DNA from: an uncultured Lachnospiraceae bacterium
Lineage (GTDB): Bacteria > Bacillota_A > Clostridia > Lachnospirales > Lachnospiraceae
NCBI GenBank assembly: GCA_947302185.1
Contig: CAMYVI010000199.1
Span: 1-5,128 of the forward strand
Length of the DNA stretch: 5,128 bases
Reading direction: 5' to 3'
The notes under the pieces were generated by a model. The model had not been told where the DNA came from and searched no databases. It worked only from the letters and a program-made list of their open reading frames with translations. Shown one piece after another: positions 1-5,128 of the stretch; positions within the stretch are counted from its first letter, which is position 1; each line of letters opens with the position of its first letter. Both the position numbers and the translations under genes were made by a program.

Positions 1-1
1 A

Positions 2-415
2 GACAAGGAAATGACTTTTGATGCAATCGATACGACAAAGAGCTGCATTCATCTGATGTCAGGCATGCTGTCTACAGCATCCTTTAATGAAAGCCGCATG
101 GCTGATTCTGCGAGGGGCGGTTTTACTAACGCAACCGACGCTGCAGATTATCTTGTAAAAAAAGGGATTCCTTTCCGTGACGCCCACAGTATAATCGGCC
201 GTCTTGTACTCACCTGTATTGAGAAAGGAATTGCTCTGGATGATCTTCCGCTGCAGGATTGGAAGAAAGAATGTGCATCTTTCGAGAACGATATTTATGA
301 AGCTATTTCTCTTCGGACTTGTGTCGAGCAGAGAATGACAGCAGGTGCTCCCGGAGCCATGAATGAGGAACTTACCGAATATGAGAGATATCTCTCAGTA
401 ATCGGCCAGGGATAA
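2..415 (+). CDS. argH: Argininosuccinate lyase, C-terminal part (5' end outside window)
   Basis: This is the last 137 residues of argininosuccinate lyase, the cytoplasmic enzyme that splits argininosuccinate into arginine and fumarate in the final step of arginine synthesis. The frame is open to the left edge, so the gene starts upstream; full-length members have about 460 residues, so roughly the final third is present. The recognisable part is the segment around GGFTNATDAADYLVKKG followed by PFRDAHSIIGRLV, which matches the conserved C-terminal helical domain of the lyase (fumarase/aspartase superfamily). The superfamily signature GSSxMPxKxN and the catalytic Ser loop would lie upstream and cannot be checked. 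An ATG at 11-13 is internal, because the family alignment continues before it (DKE precedes it). The gene ends with TAA at 413-415, 16 bases before asd, so the two are probably co-transcribed. The identification is firm; its activity cannot be judged from this fragment. Confidence 0.93.
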   Translation, partial: DKEMTFDAIDTTKSCIHLMSGMLSTASFNESRMADSARGGFTNATDAADYLVKKGIPFRDAHSIIGRLVLTCIEKGIALDDLPLQDWKKECASFENDIYEAISLRTCVEQRMTAGAPGAMNEELTEYERYLSVIGQG

Positions 416-431
416 TGGAGGATAATGTGAT

Positions 432-1517
432 ATGAGTGAAAAACTGCGTGTTGGTATTCTTGGTGCGACAGGTATGGTCGGACAGCGTTTCATTACGCTT
501 CTGTATAACCATCCGTGGTACGAAATCAAAGTTCTTGCCGCAAGTGCAAGAAGCGCCGGTAAGACTTATGAGGAGGCTGTCGGAGATAAGTGGAAGATGG
601 ATACTCCTATGCCTGACGGCGTAAAAGATATCGTCGTCAAAAATATCCAGGAAGTTCAGGAAATTGCGGATATGGTAGACTTCGTTTTTTCGGCAGTCAA
701 TATGCCTAAAGATGAAATCCGCGCGATTGAAGAAACTTACGCCAAAGCAGAAGTTCCGGTAGTCTCCAATAACAGCGCTCACCGCTGGACTCCTGACGTA
801 CCGATGGTCATTCCCGAAATAAATCCGCAGCATTATACCGTTATTAAATCACAGAGAGAAAGACTCGGAACGAAACGCGGGTTTATAGCGGTAAAACCGA
901 ACTGTTCTATCCAGAGTTATATTCCGTGTCTCGCAGCCTGGAAAGAGTTCGAGCCTACAAAAGTTGTTGTCAGTACATACCAGGCAATCTCAGGTGCCGG
1001 AAAAACATTCCGTGACTGGCCTGAAATGGTTGGGAATGTAATCCCGTATATCGGCGGAGAGGAAGAAAAATCCGAGCAGGAGCCGCTGAAAGTGCTCGGA
1101 CATATCGAGAACGGACAAATCGTGAAGGCAGAAAGTCCGGTCATATCGGCACAGTGCATCCGTGTTCCGGTGCTCAACGGACATACAGCGACAGTATCCA
1201 TCAGCTTTGCGAAAAAGCCTACCCGCGAAGAACTGATCGACCGCCTGGTAAATTTCTCCGGAAAACCCCAGGAGCTTTGTCTTCCACATGCACCGAATCA
1301 ATTTGTTCAGTACTTAGAAGATGACAATCGTCCGCAAGTAGCTCAGGACGTAGATTTTGAGGGCGGTATGGGAATTTCCATAGGAAGACTTCGCGAAGAT
1401 ACGATTTTCGATTTTAAGTTCGTAGGACTCTCCCACAATACGCTCAGGGGAGCAGCCGGCGGTGCTGTTGAATCAGCAGAGATGCTCACGGCTCTCGGAT
1501 ACATCGAAGCAAAATGA
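432..1517 (+). CDS. asd: Aspartate-semialdehyde dehydrogenase
   Basis: The 361-residue protein reduces aspartyl-4-phosphate to aspartate-4-semialdehyde with NADPH, the branch-point step to lysine/diaminopimelate, threonine and methionine in the cytoplasm. The N-terminal Rossmann motif GATGMVGQ lies at residues 11-18. SNNSAHR (112-118) and the catalytic cysteine in KPNCSIQ (Cys158, codon 903-905) are present. SGAGK (187-191), the GGEEEKSEQEP stretch (about 208-218), CIRVPV with the expected substrate-binding Arg244 and NGH with the expected general-base His251 complete the active site. The length and the EEEKSEQEP stretch place it in the archaeal/fungal-like ASADH branch found in many Clostridia rather than the E. 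coli type. The ATG at 432 is preceded by TGGAGGA at 416-422, nine bases upstream, which supports this start. argH lies 16 bases upstream, so asd is probably expressed by read-through from it. All key residues are intact and the gene looks functional. Confidence 0.97.
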   Translation: MSEKLRVGILGATGMVGQRFITLLYNHPWYEIKVLAASARSAGKTYEEAVGDKWKMDTPMPDGVKDIVVKNIQEVQEIADMVDFVFSAVNMPKDEIRAIEETYAKAEVPVVSNNSAHRWTPDVPMVIPEINPQHYTVIKSQRERLGTKRGFIAVKPNCSIQSYIPCLAAWKEFEPTKVVVSTYQAISGAGKTFRDWPEMVGNVIPYIGGEEEKSEQEPLKVLGHIENGQIVKAESPVISAQCIRVPVLNGHTATVSISFAKKPTREELIDRLVNFSGKPQELCLPHAPNQFVQYLEDDNRPQVAQDVDFEGGMGISIGRLREDTIFDFKFVGLSHNTLRGAAGGAVESAEMLTALGYIEAK

Positions 1518-1599
1518 GTTCCGTTTTTCCGAATGACACCGTCGATTTGTTATTGATGAAATAAGGCTCGATCGTGAATCGGAGACATTTGATTTCTTC

Positions 1600-1628
1600 T
1601 TGACGAAAAGAGTCCTTTGGAATACTAT
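1600..1628 (+). promoter_or_regulatory. Predicted sigma70/SigA promoter for topB
   Basis: TTGACG at 1600-1605 matches five of six bases of the -35 consensus. TACTAT at 1623-1628 matches four of six of the -10 consensus, and the spacer is exactly 17 bases. Transcription would begin near 1635. That places the only conventional upstream start codons of the topB frame (TTG 1617, ATG 1629) before or at the start of the mRNA. The site lies between asd and topB, so it would give topB its own promoter. The prediction rests on motif and spacing only. Confidence 0.6.
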
Positions 1629-1644
1629 ATGTATATGGATGTCA

Positions 1645-1675
1645 AAGCAGGCAGGAGCTCGTCTTCTGCCTGCTT
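1645..1675 (+). promoter_or_regulatory. Strong hairpin in the topB leader
   Basis: AAGCAGGCAG (1645-1654) and CTGCCTGCTT (1666-1675) are perfect inverted repeats of 10 bp. The stem extends inward by a G-T, an A-T and a G-C pair to give 13 bp around the five-base loop 1658-1662. It is followed by ATCGGGTTTT, so the T-run is displaced and it is only a weak candidate terminator for argH-asd. If the promoter at 1600-1628 is real, the hairpin sits about 10 bases from the mRNA 5' end, where it could protect the transcript or act as an attenuator. It leaves the Shine-Dalgarno at 1686-1692 free. The perfect pairing argues that this stretch is not coding. Confidence 0.7.
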
Positions 1676-1685
1676 ATCGGGTTTT

Positions 1686-1703
1686 AAGGAGGAAAAATCC
1701 ATC
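1686..1703 (+). promoter_or_regulatory. Ribosome binding site in front of an ATC codon (probable topB start)
   Basis: AAGGAGG at 1686-1692 is a perfect Shine-Dalgarno match. Eight bases later, at 1701-1703, is ATC in the topB frame, followed directly by KELFIAEKPSVA, which is where type IA topoisomerases of this family begin. No ATG, GTG or TTG in any frame lies at a workable distance downstream of this site. The element therefore suggests initiation at ATC, or an ATG that has mutated or been misread. Confidence 0.6.
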
Positions 1704-3791
1704 AAAGAATTATTTATAGCTGAAAAACCTTCAGTTGCACAGGAATTTGCCCGAGCTCTGAAGGTAAACGGACCGAGACGAGATGGGTATGTAGAATCTG
1801 AAGACGCTGTAGTCACCTGGTGTGTCGGCCATCTTGTAACTATGAGCTATCCTGAAAAGTATGATCCGAAATACAAAAAATGGAGTCTCGACACACTGCC
1901 GTTCATACCTGATGAATTCAAGTATGAAATCATACCTTCGGTGAGCAAACAGTTCGATGTAGTTAAGTCTCTTTTAACAAGAAAAGACATTGATAAAATA
2001 TATGTATGTACCGACTCGGGGCGGGAAGGAGAGTATATTTACCGTCTCGTAGAAATGATGTGCGGACCTTCTGTTATAGCGAAGGACAGACGGCGTGTGT
2101 GGATCGACTCCTTCACTGACGAAGAGATTGACCGGGGTATTCGCGAAGCCAGGCCGCTGTCTGATTACGACAGTCTCAGCGATTCAGCGTATCTCCGTGC
2201 AAAAGAAGATTATCTGATGGGAATCAATTTCTCCAGGATTCTGACACTCAAGTACGGATCAGGTATCACAAATTATCTGGGAGGAAAATGGTCGGCAGTC
2301 GCTGTAGGCCGTGTAATGACTTGCGTGCTCGGTATGGTCGTAAAAAGGGAGCGGGAGATACGTGAATTTGTCAAAACTCCGTTTTACAGGGTCGTGGGTA
2401 CCTTTGACGGAATTGAAGCCGAGTGGAAGGCAGTTCCCGGAAGTGCATACTATATCGGAACTCCCGAGCCTGTGAAAGCGGAACGGAATAAAAACAACTC
2501 AGAAGACGAGGCTGCCCGGGAGGCGGCACAGGCTTTGCATTTGTCCCCTCTCCTGTATAAAGAAAACGGTTTCAGAAAACGTTCGGATGCTGAAGCCCTG
2601 ATAGAATCCCTGAAAAAAGTCGATCCCTATGAAGGAATAGTCCGTCAGGTGAGCCGCAGAAAAGAAAAGAAGAATCCGCCTATGCTCTATAATCTGGCGG
2701 AACTTCAGAACGATTGTTCAAAAAAATTCAAAATATCTCCGGATCAGACGCTGCAAATCGCACAGGAACTCTATGAAAAAAAACTGACTACCTATCCGAG
2801 AACGGATGCCCGTGTGCTGTCCGGCGCTGTGGCAAAAGTCATTGACCGGAATCTGAAAGGTATTGCTAAACTCGGCGCCGGGGAGGAGGGCAGTGTATCA
2901 GGATTTGCCAAAGAAATTCTGGAAGGGACAAGCTGGCAGAAAATCGGGAACAGCCGCTATACCAACGACAAGGCAATCACCGATCACTATGCGATCATTC
3001 CGACCGGGACCGGTTTTCAGAGTCTGAAAAGTCTTTCCCCTACAGCACAGAAAGTATATGATACAATAGTTCGGAGGTTTCTTGCTATTTTCTATCCGCC
3101 GGCAGTCTATGACAGGACAGCTATTACGATCACTCTGGGGAACGAAAGCTTTTTTGCAAATTCCAGGGTTCTGGTTGACGAAGGATGGCTTAAAGTGACC
3201 GGCGGTGAAAAAGTCCAGAAGGGCATAGATGTCACAAAACTCAGGAAGGGAGACCATCTTCATGTCGATGATCTCTGTGTCAAAGAAGGCGAGACTTCAC
3301 CGCCGAAAAGATATACTTCGGGTTCGATTATTCTTGCCATGGAGAACGCAGGGCAGTTAATCGAGGATGAAAGCCTGAGAGAAATGATTAAAGGATCCGG
3401 TATCGGTACTTCGGCGACAAGGGCAGAAATACTGAAGAAACTTGTGACGATCAGATACCTGAACCTCAACAAAAAGACACAGGTCATTACGCCCGAGCTT
3501 CTCGGAGAAATGGTATATGATACTGTGAACGCATCTATACGGGCCCTGCTGAATCCGGAACTCACCGCAAGCTGGGAAAAAGGGCTGACCGGTGTGGCGG
3601 AAGGTACAATCACGACAGACGAATACATGGATAAACTCCGGGGATTCATCGAGAGAAGATGTGCTGCCGTCATGGGGCTGAATAATCAATGGCAGCTCAG
3701 AAAGTGCTATGACGCGGCTGCCGTATATTACAAAACCGGAAACAGCGGCGGAAAGCGCAGGACAGCGAAAAAAGCGTCAAAACCCGAATAG
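1701..3791 (+). CDS. topB: DNA topoisomerase III (type IA), TopB family
   Basis: This is a type IA topoisomerase that cuts one DNA strand through a 5'-phosphotyrosine link, passes the other strand and reseals; TopB enzymes decatenate replication and recombination intermediates. Counting from 1701 it has 696 residues. The toprim domain opens with IAEKPSVA (Glu8) and carries TDSGREGE at 104-111, with Asp105 present and Gly at the usual second Asp of DxD. LTTYPRTDA at 362-370 holds the catalytic Tyr365 (codon 2793-2795), and the later GIGTSATRAEIL segment is the conserved core near the DNA groove. The C-terminus ends in a basic tail rich in Lys, Arg and Ala, with no CxxC pairs, so the zinc ribbons seen in many family members are absent. 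The start is uncertain: the frame opens upstream at TTG 1617, ATG 1629 or ATG 1635, but these overlap the promoter and hairpin. The ATC at 1701 has the ideal Shine-Dalgarno. A conventional annotation may use 1617, 1629 or 1635. Confidence 0.92.
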   Translation: MKELFIAEKPSVAQEFARALKVNGPRRDGYVESEDAVVTWCVGHLVTMSYPEKYDPKYKKWSLDTLPFIPDEFKYEIIPSVSKQFDVVKSLLTRKDIDKIYVCTDSGREGEYIYRLVEMMCGPSVIAKDRRRVWIDSFTDEEIDRGIREARPLSDYDSLSDSAYLRAKEDYLMGINFSRILTLKYGSGITNYLGGKWSAVAVGRVMTCVLGMVVKREREIREFVKTPFYRVVGTFDGIEAEWKAVPGSAYYIGTPEPVKAERNKNNSEDEAAREAAQALHLSPLLYKENGFRKRSDAEALIESLKKVDPYEGIVRQVSRRKEKKNPPMLYNLAELQNDCSKKFKISPDQTLQIAQELYEKKLTTYPRTDARVLSGAVAKVIDRNLKGIAKLGAGEEGSVSGFAKEILEGTSWQKIGNSRYTNDKAITDHYAIIPTGTGFQSLKSLSPTAQKVYDTIVRRFLAIFYPPAVYDRTAITITLGNESFFANSRVLVDEGWLKVTGGEKVQKGIDVTKLRKGDHLHVDDLCVKEGETSPPKRYTSGSIILAMENAGQLIEDESLREMIKGSGIGTSATRAEILKKLVTIRYLNLNKKTQVITPELLGEMVYDTVNASIRALLNPELTASWEKGLTGVAEGTITTDEYMDKLRGFIERRCAAVMGLNNQWQLRKCYDAAAVYYKTGNSGGKRRTAKKASKPE

Positions 3792-3860
3792 GGAATATGG
3801 CAATTGCGCGCGTATCATAGACTTACGTCATGAATATTGCGTGATGAAAATAATTATAAC

Positions 3861-3879
3861 GAGAGGAGAAATAATTATG
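3861..3879 (+). promoter_or_regulatory. Ribosome binding site that fixes the start of the hexapeptide protein
   Basis: GAGAGGAGAA at 3861-3870 contains AGGAGA seven bases before the ATG at 3877. This favours 3877 over the in-frame ATG at 3844, which has no comparable site. The rest of the gap after topB (3792-3860) holds small palindromes (GCAATTGC at 3800-3807, TCATGA at 3828-3833) and an AT-rich stretch, but no convincing -35/-10 pair and no terminator hairpin. The gene may therefore be read from the topB transcript. Confidence 0.7.
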
Positions 3880-4551
3880 GCACAGGAAGAACAGGTGAAA
3901 ATCGCAGATTTATTTACACTGGATGAGACAATCGCGAAACCGTACCTTGAACAGTTCACTTATCCGTGGGAGGCTCTGGCAGGTATCCATGATTACATAT
4001 TGGAGCTCGGACCGACACTCCCGAAGGACCTTTATGATGAGGTGGCAGAGAACGTGTGGATCGCAAAATCTGCGAAGGTCTTCGATACCGCATATATCGC
4101 CGGTCCCTGCATAATCGGTGAGAGGACACAGGTACGCCAGAGCGCATTTGTCCGCGGAGATGCTCTTGTCGGAAATGACTGCGTCGTCGGAAACTCTGCT
4201 GAACTCAAAAATGTCATAATATCCAACAACTGTGAAGTTCCGCACTATAATTATTGCGGCGATTCCATACTTGGTTTTCATGCGCACATGGGTGCCGGAT
4301 CCATCACATCCAATATCAAGGCTGACCGCAAAAACATTGTGATCAAGGGAAAAGAGGCTTCCTACGAGACAGGACGCAGAAAGATAGGAGCGCTGCTTGG
4401 CGACTGGACGGAAATAGGCTGCAACGCAGTCCTCAACCCGGGCACGGTAGTCGGAAAGAACTCACAGATCTATCCGACAAGCTGTGTGCGCGGTATTGTT
4501 CCGTCAAATACGATTTACAAGGTAAACGGAGAGCAGGTAGAGAAGCATTAA
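3877..4551 (+). CDS. GlmU-like left-handed beta-helix (hexapeptide repeat) acyltransferase-type protein
   Basis: The 224-residue protein has a short helical N-terminus (about 1-50), then a hexapeptide-repeat beta-helix from about 56 to 205, visible as repeated small-residue/aliphatic units such as VWIAKSAKVFD, AYIAGPCIIGE and AFVRGDALVGN. HYNYCGDSILG followed by HMGAGSITSN (123-146) closely parallels the acetyltransferase half of GlmU (HLTYLGD, NIGAGTITCN). His123 falls where the GlmU catalytic histidine lies. ALLGDWTEIGCNAVLNPGTVVG (about 172-193) continues the helix. The nucleotidyltransferase domain of GlmU is missing, so it cannot by itself be a bifunctional GlmU. Proteins of this kind are often labelled UDP-GlcNAc pyrophosphorylase-related or LbH acyltransferase; the substrate is unknown, though a sugar nucleotide is a reasonable guess. 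They act as cytoplasmic trimers in known relatives. Its last 48 bases overlap the convergent traX gene. The fold is firm, the function inferred. Confidence 0.88.
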   Translation: MAQEEQVKIADLFTLDETIAKPYLEQFTYPWEALAGIHDYILELGPTLPKDLYDEVAENVWIAKSAKVFDTAYIAGPCIIGERTQVRQSAFVRGDALVGNDCVVGNSAELKNVIISNNCEVPHYNYCGDSILGFHAHMGAGSITSNIKADRKNIVIKGKEASYETGRRKIGALLGDWTEIGCNAVLNPGTVVGKNSQIYPTSCVRGIVPSNTIYKVNGEQVEKH

Positions 4552-5082
4552 ATGCCCCGGATAGAACATGTAATATAAGTATTTGAGCTGCCTGCCGCGT
4601 TTTCCGCTGTAAAAAAGAATCGGTATAAAACCCAGGATAACGCCGGGCAGTTCCCAGTACATGGATATAAGGCCGAATACGACCTGAGGAACTCTCCAAG
4701 CATGCATCAGATACAAGATGAAAATCAGGAGAATACCTTTATATCCGTAATCTGTGTTGAAGTAATGTGCCGCATAGCAAAGTGCTGCACCGACAGGGAT
4801 TTGAATATACCAACGATTCTTAAAGGTGTCCCAGACCCAGATGACAAGCAGTCCGATGAACAGTGTAAAGTAAACATTGTTGTAGGTAGGATGCCACCTG
4901 TCATTAAAAATACACAGGTCGAACGGTACTTCTGATATTAACCCGAACACAAGCAGGCGAAACGCATACTTGTGCCTGCTTTTTGTATGGAAAAATCCCT
5001 CGACTAACAGAAAACAATAAATCGGAAAGGCGGTTCTTCCTATTGCCCGCATGACTTTATAAACCCGATAAAGGTCATACAT
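4504..5082 (-). CDS. TraX-family integral membrane protein, N-terminus missing or frameshifted
   Basis: From the first ATG in frame this reads as 192 residues of a multi-span membrane protein. It matches the TraX family (named after the F-plasmid pilin acetylation protein, but mostly chromosomal and uncharacterised in Firmicutes). Recognisable family segments are MRAIGRTAFPIYCFLLVEGF (11-30), KYAFRLLVFGLISEVPFD (38-55), NNVYFTL (68-74), DYGYKG (111-116), YSGKRG (158-163) and MFYPGHLMLLY (172-182). Hydrophobic segments lie near 16-29, 70-84, 94-106, 115-127, 132-155 and 170-188. TraX proteins normally begin with one more membrane helix carrying a DHIG-type motif before the RxIGRxAFP segment; that is absent here. 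Upstream of the ATG at 5082 there is no clear Shine-Dalgarno, and an in-frame TAG lies at 5115-5113. The gene is therefore probably frameshifted or truncated near 5083, or it starts short. It runs toward, and overlaps, the hexapeptide gene. Confidence 0.82.
   Translation of the reverse strand: MYDLYRVYKVMRAIGRTAFPIYCFLLVEGFFHTKSRHKYAFRLLVFGLISEVPFDLCIFNDRWHPTYNNVYFTLFIGLLVIWVWDTFKNRWYIQIPVGAALCYAAHYFNTDYGYKGILLIFILYLMHAWRVPQVVFGLISMYWELPGVILGFIPILFYSGKRGRQLKYLYYMFYPGHLMLLYLLSVYLVNRI
4948..4981. repeat. Overlapping inverted repeats inside traX, terminator-like on the plus strand
   Basis: AAGCAGGC (4951-4958) is the reverse complement of GCCTGCTT (4974-4981), and on the plus strand the right arm runs into a five-T stretch (4980-4984). 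A second pair, CACAAG (4948-4953) and CTTGTG (4969-4974), shares bases with the first, so the two hairpins exclude each other. On the plus strand the first resembles an intrinsic terminator that could stop antisense read-through from the hexapeptide gene. It lies within traX codons 34-45, so it may be coincidental. Confidence 0.4.
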
Positions 5083-5128
5083 AGAAGTTCCGTGTTTGTT
5101 CTGCCAATGTAGCTATTTGTTCGAGGCT

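Noticed and set aside
372..1301. Open minus-strand frames opposite asd (372-833, 917-1201, 990-1301)
   Set aside because: They are antisense to a clearly functional conserved gene, have no recognisable domains and no ribosome binding sites; they are by-products of its codon pattern.
1518..1600. Terminator after asd (imperfect CTCGAT/ATCGGAG pairing near 1567-1584)
   Set aside because: The stem is short with a bulge and no T-run follows, so it is not a credible intrinsic terminator. A seven-codon frame at 1533 is also too short to support.
1617..1700. Upstream in-frame extension of topB from TTG 1617, ATG 1629 or ATG 1635
   Set aside because: No Shine-Dalgarno precedes these codons, they overlap a good promoter, and the extension covers a perfect hairpin and the AAGGAGG. 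It adds residues not expected before the conserved KELFIAEKPSVA start. It cannot be fully excluded, since it would supply a normal start codon.
2898..3689. Open minus-strand frames opposite topB (2898-3263, 3260-3673, 3357-3689)
   Set aside because: Same reasoning: conserved topB residues explain the stretch and the antisense products look non-biological (low conservation signals, no start context).
3709..3876. N-terminal extension of the hexapeptide protein, including ATG at 3844
   Set aside because: It overlaps the 3' end of topB in another frame, has no family resemblance, and the strong ribosome binding site at 3861-3870 points to 3877.
4702..4935. Plus-strand 77-codon frame opposite traX
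   Set aside because: It lies wholly antisense to TraX family segments, has no Shine-Dalgarno and no recognisable domain.
1617..5128. Mobile or conjugative element suggested by topB plus traX
   Set aside because: TraX homologues are widespread chromosomal proteins in Firmicutes. There is no integrase, relaxase, coupling protein, attachment repeat or insertion sequence in the window, and flanking genes are housekeeping.

Overview
The window looks like a piece of a Firmicutes chromosome, most likely from a Lachnospiraceae-type Clostridia. The reasons are the protein families and their sequence style: a 361-residue aspartate-semialdehyde dehydrogenase of the short-insert (archaeal/fungal-like) class common there, a TopB variant with the TDSGREGE toprim motif, a GlmU-like hexapeptide protein and a TraX-family membrane protein. 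AGGAGG-type ribosome binding sites agree. This taxonomic call is inference from recognised family features, not from a search.

Layout on the plus strand: the C-terminal third of argininosuccinate lyase (argH, cut by the left edge, ending at 415) is followed after 16 bases by complete asd (432-1517). A 183-base intergenic region follows. It holds a good sigma70-type promoter (TTGACG, 17-base spacer, TACTAT; 1600-1628), a 13-bp hairpin (1645-1675) and a perfect AAGGAGG (1686-1692). Then comes topB, a type IA DNA topoisomerase ending at 3791. After 85 bases there is a complete 224-residue left-handed beta-helix protein resembling the acetyltransferase half of GlmU (3877-4551). On the minus strand, a TraX-family membrane protein (4504-5082) converges on it and overlaps it tail to tail by 48 bases.

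The genes are housekeeping: arginine synthesis (argH), the aspartate family pathway to lysine, threonine, methionine and diaminopimelate (asd), DNA topology (topB), probable sugar-nucleotide or envelope acyl-transfer chemistry (hexapeptide protein) and an uncharacterised membrane protein (traX). argH and asd probably share a transcript; both draw on aspartate metabolism. I see no multi-gene novel system, CRISPR array, RNA gene or mobile element.

Two details deserve a second look. First, topB appears to have no ordinary start codon: the promoter, leader hairpin and Shine-Dalgarno all point to an ATC codon at 1701, exactly where the homologous protein would begin. Second, the traX reading frame lacks the usual first membrane segment and is blocked upstream by an in-frame TAG, while a neighbouring frame stays open to the window edge, which suggests a frameshift.

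No stretch over 300 bases lacks a gene.
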